NCBI RefSeq assembly: GCF_002150785.1
Contig: NZ_MTAZ01000002.1
Span: forward strand, 1 to 64,000
DNA: 64,000 nucleotides
Source of the DNA: Arenibacter amylolyticus
GTDB lineage: Bacteria; Bacteroidota; Bacteroidia; Flavobacteriales; Flavobacteriaceae
Direction of reading: 5' to 3'
Shown: one piece after another, positions 52,526 to 60,939 of the stretch
How the letters are laid out: each line of letters starts with the position of its first letter
Position numbering within the stretch: the first letter of the stretch is position 1
Notes under the pieces: generated by a model
The model's database searches: none
Told to the model about the DNA's origin: nothing
The model's input: the letters and a program-made list of their open reading frames with translations, nothing else
Translations under genes and position numbers: made by a program

Positions 52526-55500
52526 ATGCTACATCAACTTTCAATCCAAGATTATGTCACCGATAGCGGCTATAAATTGGATATTAATTTGTCTTATGAA
52601 ATTTTTGGGCTCCCATTGCATACGGCCCCTATTATATTGGTGAACCATGCCTTAACCGGTAATTCCAATGTGGCTGGGGAACAGGGGTGGTGGAATACCC
52701 TTATTGGGGACGATAAGTGTATCAATACTAAAAAATACACCATCCTCTGCTTTAATATTCCTGGGAATGGGTACGACGGATTTGTTATAGATAACTATAA
52801 GGCTTTTGTAGCTCGGGATATAGCTAGAATATTTCTTCAGGGCTTGGAAATCCTAAAAATCAATAAACTTTACGCTCTGATTGGCGGATCGTTGGGAGGG
52901 GGAATCGCTTGGGAAATGGCAGCCCTAAATCCAAATCTAACAGAACACCTAATCCCGGTTGCCTCCGATTGGAAATCTACGGATTGGCTGATTGCCAATT
53001 GTCAGATTCAGGAGCAGTTCTTGGTGAATTCCAAACAGCCGGTACATGATGCCCGTATGCACGCCATGCTGTGTTACAGGACTCCTGAATCCTTTAAGGA
53101 GCGATTTAAAAGGAGTACCAATGAGGAGCTAAAGGTTTTTAATGTAGAGAGTTGGTTAACCCATCATGGAAATAAGCTTCAGGAGCGATTTCAGCTATCG
53201 GCCTATAAATTGATGAACCAGCTGCTAAAGACCATTGATATTACCAGGGATGGAGAGGAAGCGTTTATAGCACTACAAAATAGTGACACCAATATTCATA
53301 TTATAGGGGTAGATTCTGACCTGTTTTTTACCGCTAAAGAGAACAAGGACACTTTTAAGAAATTGGCGCAGGCCAATAGCAATGTTACCTATGGGGAAAT
53401 CCAATCCCTGCATGGCCACGATGCCTTTTTGATCGAATTTGATCAAATGGAAGGTCTGTTAAAGGGGATTTTTGATAAAAACGGAGGATCTAAGAAAATT
53501 AAAGTCCTAAAGTTTGGGGGTAAGTCCCTGGCTAATGGCGAGGGAATAGATTCCGTGGTGCGGATTATTGCTGGTAAAGTGGCCGCAGAAGAGCGCATTG
53601 CAGTGGTAGTCTCGGCTAGGAATAAGGCTACCGATGAGTTGGAAGCTATCTTGGATAAGGCATCCAGGGGAATAGACTACAGCAAGGATTTTAAAGAGTT
53701 TGAAAAATATCAAAAGCATCAGTTTAAAAACATAGATACTTCCGAGGAGCTAAAGGGCTTGGTAAAGTTGTTTGAAGGAGTAGCCCTCTTAGGGGATTAT
53801 AGCCTTAAAATAAAGGATCAGGTTTTGGCCTATGGGGAGGTCTTATCGGCAAAATTGTTGACCCAGATATTGTTGGAGAAAGGGATTAAAGCGCGGTTTG
53901 TGGATACCCGTAAGTTGATTAAAACAGATAGTAATTTTGGCGATGCCAAAGTACTCGATTCCCTGTCCAAAGAAAATGTTATACGCGAATTTGCCAAACA
54001 GGATGTAGATACCGTTAGTGTTGCCACTGGTTTTATTGCTTCTAATGAACTCAATGAAACTACCACCTTAGGAAGGAACGGAAGTAACTATTCCGCTGCT
54101 TTGTTGGCCAACTATCTAAATGCGGAGGAATTGCAGAACTATACCCATGTGGATGGGATATTTACTGCTAACCCAGATTTTGTTCACGAAGCTAAACGCA
54201 TTGAGCAATTGTCCTACGGTGAAGCAAATGAGCTGGCCAATTTTGGTACCACCATTTTACATGCCAAGACCATCATCCCATTGATAGAGAAGAATATTCC
54301 ATTGCGAATTCTGAATACCTTCAATGACGATAATGAGGGAACTTTAATTAGTGCCGAAACTAGTAAGGAAGGGATTAAGTCCTTATCCGTTATAGAAAAC
54401 ATGGCCTTGATTAATTTGGAAGGGCGTGGTCTATTGGGTAAAGTAGGGGTAGATGCTCGTATTTTTAAGACCTTGGGGAACAATAACATCAGTGTTAGTA
54501 TTATTTCTCAGGGATCCTCGGAAAGAGGTATCGGATTGGTAGTGGATGCTAAAAATGCAGCACTGGCAAAATCGTCCTTGGAAGAAGAGTTCCAAACCGA
54601 TTTTAAATCGCAGGATATTAATAATATCACCGTGGTAGATCAGGTTTCTGTTATTTCCATTGTGGGGCAAGACCTAAGTACCTTCCACAAGCCGTATAAT
54701 AGTCTTATCAAGAATCAGATTGTGCCTCTGTTGTTTAACAATACTATCTCCGGAAAGAATGTGAGCTTGGTAGTAAAGAAAACAGATTTGCACAAGGCGT
54801 TGAACGTAATGCACGGACAGATTTTCGGATTCAGTAAAAAGGTGAACATCGCTATTTTTGGACATGGAAACGTAGGGGGCACGCTTATAGATCAGATATT
54901 AAAATCTAATAAATCCATTGAAAAGAGGAAAGGTATTCATCTCAATATTTTTGCGGTGGCCAATTCCAAAAAAGTATTGCTGAATAAGAACGGTATTTCT
55001 AAAAAATGGAAATCCGCTTTGGAAACCAAAGCAGTGCCTTATGAGTTAAAAGATGTGATTAGCTATGCCAAGGATCACCATTTAGAGAACCTTATTGCAG
55101 TGGATAATACGGCTAATGAGGGGTTTGTGGCTTCCTACTTGGATTTTGTTGCAAATGGGTTCGATTTGGTTTCTTCCAATAAGATAGCCAATACCCTTGG
55201 GTTTGATTATTATCAGCTACTCAGGGAAAAGCTGGAGGAAAACCAAAAGCAGTATCTGTACGAAACCAATGTGGGCGCAGGGTTGCCATTGATAGACACC
55301 ATTAAGCTACTACACCTTTCCGGGGAGAATATTACCAGAATTAAAGGAGTTTTCTCAGGATCCTTGAGTTATATTTTTAATACATTCTCCGAGAAAGATG
55401 CAAAGTTTTCTGCTATTCTTAAGGAGGCTATGGAGCAAGGATTTACGGAACCTGATCCGCGGGAAGACCTTTCTGGTAATGATGTAGGTAGAAAACTATT

Positions 55501-55912
55501 GATATTGGCTAGGGAGTTAGACTTAAGTAATGAATTTTCCGATATAGCTATAGAAAACCTAATTCCCGAAGCTCTGCAAGAAGGAGGGGTAGAGCAGTTC
55601 ATGGAACAGCTGGCGGTGTTGGATGATAAGTTTAGCGAAATTAAAGCAGCTCAAAAACCAGATCACGTATTGCGATACGTAGGTGACCTGTCTGGAGACC
55701 TGCAAAAAGAAAAAGGAAATTTGGAGGTGAAATTAATCTCTGTCCCCAAGGAAAGTGCCCTAGGACAAATTAAGGGATCCGATTCCATTATTGAAATTTA
55801 CACCGAATCTTATGGTGAACATCCCTTGGTAATACAAGGAGCGGGCGCAGGGGCGGCCGTTACTGCTAGAGGTGTATTTGGAGATATATTGCGTATTGCA
55901 GATAGGGGGTAA
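52526..55912 (+). CDS. thrA: Fusion of MetX-type homoserine acyltransferase, aspartokinase and homoserine dehydrogenase
   Basis: 1128 residues with three enzymes. Residues about 1-315 are an alpha/beta-hydrolase-fold homoserine O-acyltransferase: nucleophile S122 in GGSLGGGIAWEM, Asp265 in DSDLFF and H298 in HGHDAFL. Residues about 324-620 are aspartokinase (VLKFGGKSLANGE), followed by two ACT regulatory domains to about 770. Residues about 772-1128 are homoserine dehydrogenase (IAIFGHGNVGGTL; PDPREDLSGNDVGRK). The chain would run aspartate to aspartyl phosphate, aspartate semialdehyde to homoserine, then homoserine to its acyl ester. Aspartate-semialdehyde dehydrogenase is not here. The product feeds metY and metZ. 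Confidence 0.93.
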   Translation: MLHQLSIQDYVTDSGYKLDINLSYEIFGLPLHTAPIILVNHALTGNSNVAGEQGWWNTLIGDDKCINTKKYTILCFNIPGNGYDGFVIDNYKAFVARDIARIFLQGLEILKINKLYALIGGSLGGGIAWEMAALNPNLTEHLIPVASDWKSTDWLIANCQIQEQFLVNSKQPVHDARMHAMLCYRTPESFKERFKRSTNEELKVFNVESWLTHHGNKLQERFQLSAYKLMNQLLKTIDITRDGEEAFIALQNSDTNIHIIGVDSDLFFTAKENKDTFKKLAQANSNVTYGEIQSLHGHDAFLIEFDQMEGLLKGIFDKNGGSKKIKVLKFGGKSLANGEGIDSVVRIIAGKVAAEERIAVVVSARNKATDELEAILDKASRGIDYSKDFKEFEKYQKHQFKNIDTSEELKGLVKLFEGVALLGDYSLKIKDQVLAYGEVLSAKLLTQILLEKGIKARFVDTRKLIKTDSNFGDAKVLDSLSKENVIREFAKQDVDTVSVATGFIASNELNETTTLGRNGSNYSAALLANYLNAEELQNYTHVDGIFTANPDFVHEAKRIEQLSYGEANELANFGTTILHAKTIIPLIEKNIPLRILNTFNDDNEGTLISAETSKEGIKSLSVIENMALINLEGRGLLGKVGVDARIFKTLGNNNISVSIISQGSSERGIGLVVDAKNAALAKSSLEEEFQTDFKSQDINNITVVDQVSVISIVGQDLSTFHKPYNSLIKNQIVPLLFNNTISGKNVSLVVKKTDLHKALNVMHGQIFGFSKKVNIAIFGHGNVGGTLIDQILKSNKSIEKRKGIHLNIFAVANSKKVLLNKNGISKKWKSALETKAVPYELKDVISYAKDHHLENLIAVDNTANEGFVASYLDFVANGFDLVSSNKIANTLGFDYYQLLREKLEENQKQYLYETNVGAGLPLIDTIKLLHLSGENITRIKGVFSGSLSYIFNTFSEKDAKFSAILKEAMEQGFTEPDPREDLSGNDVGRKLLILARELDLSNEFSDIAIENLIPEALQEGGVEQFMEQLAVLDDKFSEIKAAQKPDHVLRYVGDLSGDLQKEKGNLEVKLISVPKESALGQIKGSDSIIEIYTESYGEHPLVIQGAGAGAAVTARGVFGDILRIADRG

Positions 55913-55919
55913 ACCTATA

Positions 55920-55960
55920 TTTTGTGGCTTCGATTCTGCCTGCCTTGGGCAGGTAAACTC
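55920..55960. repeat. Left 41-bp direct repeat of the repeat cluster
   Basis: Identical to 56760-56800, exactly 840 bp away. It contains the perfect palindrome CCTGCC-TTG-GGCAGG (55939-55953). The two copies enclose the GIY-YIG gene and the hairpin units. Confidence 0.85.
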
Positions 55961-55975
55961 CGAAATGGAGATTGT

Positions 55976-56070
55976 AGGAGATTGAGCCTGTCGACCAAAG
56001 GTGGACGTAGTCGAAATCGAGTATAGTTGAGAGCGTATTGTTTGTGGCTTCGACTCCGCTCAGCCACCGT
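55976..56070. repeat. Hairpin repeat unit 1 (left of the GIY-YIG gene)
   Basis: About 95 bp. It starts AGGAGATTGAGCCTGTCGACC and ends GTGGCTTCGACTCCGCTCAGCCACC (given in parts: GTGGCTTCGACT, then CCGCTCAGCCACC). Internal arms CGTAGTCGAA (56006-56015) and TTCGACTCCG (56049-56058) are inverted, and GTGGCT/AGCCAC closes a smaller stem. The unit matches the three units to the right of the nuclease gene. Confidence 0.85.
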
Positions 56071-56142
56071 CATGTGATCTCTTCCATTGAGTAGTTGATG
56101 TGGATATTATAGTTGCACAAGCTTAAGGTATAATAGGTTAGA

Positions 56143-56469
56143 ATGAAAGGATTCCTGTATATATTGGAGTGTTCAGATGGTAGTTATTATACAGGTAGTA
56201 CTATTGATGTGGAGCAACGGTTGAAGGAGCACAACAACGGTAGGGGAGCTAATCATACGAAAAAGCGATTACCAGTTCATTTACTATATGTAGAAGAGTA
56301 TAAAAGTATTGGGAAAGCCTTCAGTAGGGAAAAACAAATTCAAGGTTGGAGTCGAGAAAAGAAGGAAGCGTTAATGAATGGGGAATTTGCCAAACTAAGT
56401 GGATTAGCAGAATGTAAAAATGAATCTCACTATATCCACTATATTGACGTAGTTGTTGATAAAACATAA
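56143..56469 (+). CDS. GIY-YIG nuclease domain protein
   Basis: 108 residues, a single-domain GIY-YIG endonuclease. GFLYILECSDGSYYTGST at the N-terminus is the name motif, followed by the catalytic Arg in VEQRLKEHN, the KRLPVHLLYVEEYKSIGKAFSREKQIQGWSREKK core (given in the family as RLPV..E) and Glu in the FSREKQI helix. The 20 C-terminal residues (ESHYIHYIDVVVDKT region) are extra. It sits alone between hairpin repeats, like a nested passenger or the enzyme of the repeat element itself. The substrate is unknown. Confidence 0.88.
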   Translation: MKGFLYILECSDGSYYTGSTIDVEQRLKEHNNGRGANHTKKRLPVHLLYVEEYKSIGKAFSREKQIQGWSREKKEALMNGEFAKLSGLAECKNESHYIHYIDVVVDKT

Positions 56470-56494
56470 ATATATTTGCCTGATTAATTGAGGT

Positions 56495-56800
56495 AGGAGA
56501 TTGAGCTTGCCGACAGAAGGTGGGCGTAGTCGAAATCGGGTATAGATGAGTGCGAGATGCTCGTTGCTTCGACTCCGCTCAGCCACCGGTATTAGGGAGA
56601 TTGAGCTTGCCGACAGAAGGTGGGCGAAATCGAAATCGGGTAAAGTTAAGAGCGTATTGTTTGTGGCTTCGACTCCGCTCAGCCACCGGTATTAGGGAGA
56701 TTGAGCCTGTCGACCAAAGGTGGACGTAGCCGAAATCGAATATAGTTGATAGCGAATTGTTTTGTGGCTTCGATTCTGCCTGCCTTGGGCAGGTAAACTC
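56495..56800. repeat. Three tandem ~100-bp hairpin repeat units and right 41-bp direct repeat
   Basis: Units begin at about 56495, 56594 and 56694, a period of 99-100 bp. Units 2 and 3 carry GCCGACAGAAGGTGGGC where units 1 and 4 carry GTCGACCAAAGGTGGAC. The T-A to C-G change is paired, which supports a real stem GNC...GNC. The last unit ends in the 41-bp direct repeat (56760-56800) shared with the left end. The remaining spacer to metZ (56801-56892) shows another partial copy (GGAGATTGAGCTT) and nothing else. Confidence 0.85.
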
Positions 56801-56892
56801 TGCCACTGAGATGGTTGGAGATTGAGCTTAACAGCCGGAAGTAAAGGGCGCAAAATGGATAGAAAAGGAAATAGATAGATTAAAAAACAGTT

Positions 56893-58065
56893 ATGGAGAA
56901 GCGACATAAATTTGAAACGGAGGCAATAAGGACCCAAACGGAAAGGAGTCAGTTTTTGGAGCATTCCACGCCCCTTTACCTAACTTCCAGTTTTGTATTT
57001 GAGGATGCAGAAGACATGAGGGCTTCCTTTGCAGAGGAAAAAGATCGGGATATATATTCTAGGTATGGAAATCCCAATTCCACCGAATTTATCAATAAAG
57101 TTTGTAAAATGGAAGGGGCAGATAGTGGCTTTGCATTTGCCTCTGGGATGTCGGCCGTATTCTCAACCTTCGCGGCCCTATTGAATAGTGGGGACCACAT
57201 TATTTCATCGAGAAGTATTTTTGGATCTACCCATAGCCTTTTTGATCAGTTTTTTCCCAAATGGAATATAGATCATAGCTATTTCCAAATTGATGAATTA
57301 GACAAAATTGAGGAGCTAATAACCCCGAATACAAAAATCCTATATGCCGAAACACCTACTAATCCGGGTGTAGATGTGTTAGATTTGGAAGTGTTGGGGC
57401 AAATTGCTAAAAAGCACAACCTAATTTTTATTATCGATAACTGCTTCGCTTCTCCGTATTTACAGCAGCCAATAAAGTTTGGGGCCGACTTGGTAATTCA
57501 TTCTGGTACCAAATTAATGGATGGCCAGGGTAGGGTCTTGGCCGGTATTACCGTAGGTAGGGCAGATCTAATTGATATCATCTATCGTTTTTCCAGAATA
57601 ACGGGTCCGGCATTATCCCCCTTTAATGCCTGGGTGCTCTCCAAAAGTTTGGAAACCCTCTCCATAAGAGTAGACAAGCATTGCGAGAATGCCTTAAAGC
57701 TTGCCCAATTTCTGGAAGAACATCCCAAAGTGAATTGGGTGAAGTATCCCTTTTTAAAATCGCACCCCCAATACGAAATTGCCAAAAAGCAAATGAAGGC
57801 CGGAGGGTGTGTGGTTGCCTTTGAGGTGGATGGTGGGGTAGAAGCCGGACGTAAGTTTTTTGACGCTATTAAAGTGCTTTCCCTTTCTGCTAATTTAGGG
57901 GATGCCAGAAGTATTGTTACTCACCCTGCCTCTACCACCCACAGTAAACTGTCTACGGAAGGTAGATTGGCTACTGGGATTACAGACGGAATGGTGAGGG
58001 TTTCGGTTGGTTTGGAGCATATAGATGATATTATTGCCGATATAGCGCAGGCCTTAGAAAGCTAA
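56893..58065 (+). CDS. metZ: O-succinylhomoserine sulfhydrylase-type enzyme
   Basis: A 390-residue Cys/Met-metabolism PLP enzyme. The PLP Lys is K207 in HSGTKLMDGQGR. FASGMSAVFSTFAALL, YSRYGNPNSTEF and ITGPALSPFNAWVLSKSLETLSIR point to the MetZ branch, which adds sulfide to O-succinylhomoserine. The window thus encodes two homocysteine-forming enzymes. Since the fused MetX-type domain may make an acetyl or a succinyl ester, the real substrate is unsettled. Cystathionine gamma-synthase is a less likely reading. Confidence 0.88.
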   Translation: MEKRHKFETEAIRTQTERSQFLEHSTPLYLTSSFVFEDAEDMRASFAEEKDRDIYSRYGNPNSTEFINKVCKMEGADSGFAFASGMSAVFSTFAALLNSGDHIISSRSIFGSTHSLFDQFFPKWNIDHSYFQIDELDKIEELITPNTKILYAETPTNPGVDVLDLEVLGQIAKKHNLIFIIDNCFASPYLQQPIKFGADLVIHSGTKLMDGQGRVLAGITVGRADLIDIIYRFSRITGPALSPFNAWVLSKSLETLSIRVDKHCENALKLAQFLEEHPKVNWVKYPFLKSHPQYEIAKKQMKAGGCVVAFEVDGGVEAGRKFFDAIKVLSLSANLGDARSIVTHPASTTHSKLSTEGRLATGITDGMVRVSVGLEHIDDIIADIAQALES

Positions 58066-58300
58066 TTGGTTCCCTAAAAATTGGGGAATGCAGTAGGGTG
58101 ATAACCTAAGTATTTGGTTGTTTGTCGCTCCCATGCAAGGTCTAGGATAGCGATTAGGTGGTTCCTTATTTTGTGGGAGTTCTGGGAGTGGATAACAAAA
58201 AGCCATAACTTGCCTAAGCCAGAGGTGTTAGCGTATTTGGCAGTTGTAGTCTTAAAAATAGGTGGTTTCCTCAATTTTTAATTTTGTGTATCTTCGCTGC

Positions 58301-58711
58301 ATGCTATCCAAAAAAACTAAATACGGTCTAAAGGCCTTAACCTTTCTAGCGGCTCAGGAGGGGCGACAGCCAGTACAAATATCAGAGATTGCGAAACAAG
58401 AGAATATTTCGCGTAAATTTCTGGAGAGTATTCTGCTCACCTTAAGGAAGTCTGGTGTGCTTGGTTCTAAAAAAGGAAAGGGTGGTGGATATTATCTAAT
58501 TAAAGATCCCAAGGATATTCCTATGACCCTTGTAATGCGGGTATTGGAGGGGCCTATTGCCATGGTGCCTTGTGTTAGCCTTAATTTTTATGAGAAATGT
58601 GCCGACTGCCCAGATGAGGCAAGTTGTTCCGTGCATATGCTAATGCTACAGGTGAGGGATAGTGCCCTGGAAGTATATAAGAATAATACCTTGGCCGATC
58701 TTGTGCCGTAA
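58301..58711 (+). CDS. Rrf2-family transcriptional regulator
   Basis: 136 residues from the ATG chosen; an upstream GTG would add 13 residues unlike the family. The winged-helix N-terminus reads TKYGLKALTFLAAQ, ISEIAKQENISRKFLESILLTLRKSG (recognition helix) and GKGGGYYL. The C-terminal part has four Cys at 91, 100, 103 and 109, resembling the Fe-S-binding cysteines of IscR/NsrR-type members. Just upstream of the cysH operon, so it is probably a regulator of sulfur assimilation; the sensed signal (cysteine, O-acetylserine or Fe-S status) is unknown. Confidence 0.92.
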   Translation: MLSKKTKYGLKALTFLAAQEGRQPVQISEIAKQENISRKFLESILLTLRKSGVLGSKKGKGGGYYLIKDPKDIPMTLVMRVLEGPIAMVPCVSLNFYEKCADCPDEASCSVHMLMLQVRDSALEVYKNNTLADLVP

Positions 58712-58809
58712 AAATAAATCCCCTATACGTTAATTTGTTGTGCTTCAATTGATTTAATCCCTTTCTAAAGGTGTCAAATCCACAATTTGCCTAGCTTATT
58801 TTTATTAAT

Positions 58810-58830
58810 CTACTAAAACTATAGGGTAAT
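58810..58830 (+). promoter_or_regulatory. Shared sulfur-gene motif, copy 1
   Basis: Copy of a 21-bp motif with core CTAYTAARWCKATAGG followed by RYAAY. It lies 81 bp before copy 2, upstream of DUF2061-cysH. See copies at 58891 and 62233. Confidence 0.5.
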
Positions 58831-58876
58831 TAGAAATCTTTTTTTGTAATTAGTATGTGCATTTGCAAAATAATTT

Positions 58877-58884
58877 TACTTTTG
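58877..58884 (+). promoter_or_regulatory. Candidate -7 box for the cysH operon
   Basis: TACTTTTG matches TAnnTTTG. Motif copy 2 begins 7 bp downstream, so a protein bound there would overlap the transcription start. The -33 element is weak, suggesting an activator or a poor basal promoter. Confidence 0.45.
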
Positions 58885-58890
58885 CTTACT

Positions 58891-58911
58891 CTATTAAGTC
58901 GATAGGATAAT
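58891..58911 (+). promoter_or_regulatory. Shared sulfur-gene motif, copy 2
   Basis: CTATTAAGTCGATAGG followed by ATAAT. The ends CTAT/ATAG form a short dyad. It starts just after the candidate -7 box and ends 22 bp before the DUF2061 ATG. Confidence 0.5.
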
Positions 58912-58932
58912 AAGAAGTAATTGAATTTTCAC

Positions 58933-59196
58933 ATGATTGTTGATCAACTAGTAACCAATAATAAGTCCGATTCCCCAAGTTATAAGGAAGATAGGAAATC
59001 GGAAAACCCAAAGCGAAGCGTTGTGAAATCCATCAGCTGGAGGTTTATAGGGACCTTGGATACGGTATTGATATCATGGGTTGTAACTGGCACGCTTACA
59101 GTTGCATTTTCCATTGGGGTAGTAGAATTGTTTACGAAGATGATATTGTACTTTTTTCACGAAAGAATTTGGGATAGGATTCAATGGGGAAAGTAA
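58933..59196 (+). CDS. DUF2061 membrane protein
   Basis: 87 residues from the chosen ATG (a TTG four codons upstream is an alternative). The signature SVVKSISWRFIGTLDTVLISW is followed by a second hydrophobic segment (TVAFSIGVVELFTKMILYFFHERIWDRI). DUF2061 proteins are small, two-helix membrane proteins of unknown function. As first gene of a cysH-cysD-cysN unit, it may take part in sulfate uptake or assembly; that is inference from position. Confidence 0.85.
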   Translation: MIVDQLVTNNKSDSPSYKEDRKSENPKRSVVKSISWRFIGTLDTVLISWVVTGTLTVAFSIGVVELFTKMILYFFHERIWDRIQWGK

Positions 59197-59232
59197 CAGA
59201 GTGAAAAAAATAAGGATTAAAAACTAGAGGGT

Positions 59233-59856
59233 ATGGCATTTACAGAGGAGCAACTATACAATTTAAATCAGCAATTTAAAGGAATACCGCCGGCTGAGAT
59301 TATTTCATGGGCTATACAATATGCAGAAAGGCCTGTGGTAACCACCAATTTTAGACCTTATGAGGTGGCTATTCTCAATGCAATTACGGAGGTAGACGCT
59401 AGTATCCCGGTTATCTGGTGCGATACAGGTTATAACACGCCACAAACCTATAAGCATGCGGAGGAATTGATAGAGCGATTGGATTTGAATATTAAATTAT
59501 ATGTTCCTCGGCAAACATCGGCGCATAGAGATGCCGTAATGGGGATTCCGGGTATAGATGATCCTAGGCATGCGCTTTTTACAGAGCAAGTAAAGCTAGA
59601 GCCTTTTAAAAGAGCTATGAAAGAGCATAAGGCCGATGTATGGTTTACTAACCTAAGAAAAGGGCAGACCGCGCATAGAGATTCTTTGGATATTCTTAGT
59701 CTAAGCAAGGACGGGGTCTTAAAAGTAAGTCCCTTCTATCACTATAGCGATAGTCAGCTAGATACTTATTTGCAATCCAAGAATCTTCCCAATGAGCATA
59801 AATACTTCGATCCTACTAAGGTTTTGGAGCATAGGGAATGCGGATTGCATACATAA
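59233..59856 (+). CDS. cysH: Phosphoadenylyl-sulfate reductase-type protein (CysH)
   Basis: 207 residues. It reduces activated sulfate to sulfite with thioredoxin. VIWCDTGYNTPQTY and the KVSPFYHYSDSQLDTYL block match PAPS/APS reductases; the C-terminal catalytic ECGLHT carries Cys203. Only one other Cys exists (in WCDTGYN), so the two CysCys pairs that bind a 4Fe-4S cluster in APS reductases are missing. That argues for PAPS as substrate. The gene overlaps cysD by 19 bp. Confidence 0.88.
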   Translation: MAFTEEQLYNLNQQFKGIPPAEIISWAIQYAERPVVTTNFRPYEVAILNAITEVDASIPVIWCDTGYNTPQTYKHAEELIERLDLNIKLYVPRQTSAHRDAVMGIPGIDDPRHALFTEQVKLEPFKRAMKEHKADVWFTNLRKGQTAHRDSLDILSLSKDGVLKVSPFYHYSDSQLDTYLQSKNLPNEHKYFDPTKVLEHRECGLHT

Positions 59857-60881
59857 AAAACAAATTATTAACGATTGATGAATCCTTTGTTTTTAGGGTA
59901 AAATATCAAACAAACAATAGTATTTTGAGCACAATAGAATCGGAAATAGACACAGTATTAAGCGTAGAGCACTCTGAGGTGCTAGGCGCTCTTAGAAACA
60001 ACGACTTGGAAAATGAGGCAATCTACATTTTTAGGGAAGTGGCGGCACAGTTTGAAAGGCCGGTACTTCTTTTCTCCGGGGGGAAAGACTCCATCACGCT
60101 AGTAAGATTAGCGCAAAAGGCCTTTTTTCCTGCTAAGATCCCCTTTCCACTTTTGCATATAGATACCGGGCACAATTTTCCCGAAACTATTGCTTTTAGG
60201 GATAAGCTGGTAAAGGAACTTGGTGTGGAGTTAATTGTTAGGAATGTTCAAGATTCCATAGATCAAGGAAAAGTGGTGGAAGAGTCTGGTAAGTATGCCA
60301 GTAGAAATACCTTGCAGACTACTACCTTATTGGATGCCATCGAGGAATTCAAATTTGATGCCTGTATTGGCGGGGCCAGAAGGGACGAGGAAAAAGCACG
60401 AGCCAAAGAACGTGTGTTTTCGGTTCGTGACGATTTTGGCCAATGGGACGAAAAGAACCAACGCCCAGAAGTTTTCGATATGCTGAACGGTCAAATAGAA
60501 CTGGGCCAGAATGTTAGGGTATTCCCTATTAGTAACTGGACGGAGTTGGATGTGTGGAGCTATATCCAAAAGGAGAACATTGAAATTCCTTCCATCTACT
60601 TTGCCCATAAGCGAAAAATATTTCTGCGCGATGGCTTTATCTGGTCTGCCGAAGACGATGTAGTCTTTAGGGCCGAAGATGAGGTGGTAGAAGAAAGGAT
60701 GGTCCGTTTTAGAACGGTGGGGGATATGAGCTGTACTGCAGCTGTACTCTCGGAGGCCGATACCATCGAAAAAGTGGTGGGCGAAATAAGGGAATCTAAG
60801 ATTTCTGAAAGAGGAGCCCGTATAGATGATAAGCGTTCCGAGGCAGCCATGGAAAAGCGAAAACAGCAGGGATACTTTTAA
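59838..60881 (+). CDS. cysD: Sulfate adenylyltransferase subunit CysD
   Basis: 347 residues from the only usable ATG. With CysN it activates sulfate to adenylyl sulfate. The PP-loop motif SGGKDSITLVRLA is near residue 80, then PFPLLHIDTGHNFPE, ACIGGARRDEEKARAKER and the end RGARIDDKRSEAAMEKRKQ, all CysD hallmarks. About 45-50 residues at the N-terminus have no counterpart in ordinary CysD (about 300). A TTG at about codon 57 (before ENEAIYIFREV) would give a normal protein, so the real start is uncertain. Confidence 0.9.
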   Translation: MRIAYIKNKLLTIDESFVFRVKYQTNNSILSTIESEIDTVLSVEHSEVLGALRNNDLENEAIYIFREVAAQFERPVLLFSGGKDSITLVRLAQKAFFPAKIPFPLLHIDTGHNFPETIAFRDKLVKELGVELIVRNVQDSIDQGKVVEESGKYASRNTLQTTTLLDAIEEFKFDACIGGARRDEEKARAKERVFSVRDDFGQWDEKNQRPEVFDMLNGQIELGQNVRVFPISNWTELDVWSYIQKENIEIPSIYFAHKRKIFLRDGFIWSAEDDVVFRAEDEVVEERMVRFRTVGDMSCTAAVLSEADTIEKVVGEIRESKISERGARIDDKRSEAAMEKRKQQGYF

Positions 60882-60939
60882 AACCTCATTACTCACTACT
60901 TATACTCAATACTCACTACTTAATACTCACTACTATATA
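60882..60939. repeat. Short tandem repeat in the cysD-cysN spacer
   Basis: The spacer is built from repeats of TACTCACTACTTA with small changes (three copies of ACTCACTACT and an intervening TACTCAA). It has no stem-loop. It may arise by slippage and could alter the cysD-cysN distance. Confidence 0.6.

Noticed and set aside
56495-56800. Possible CRISPR array
   Set aside because: The ~100-bp units are tandem and nearly wholly repeated, with no unique spacers and no cas gene. They are hairpin repeats.
56404-56964. Several small minus-strand proteins (AERSRS-type sequences)
   Set aside because: They are translations of the repeat units, occur once per copy and have no starts or context. They are products of repeat sequence, not genes.
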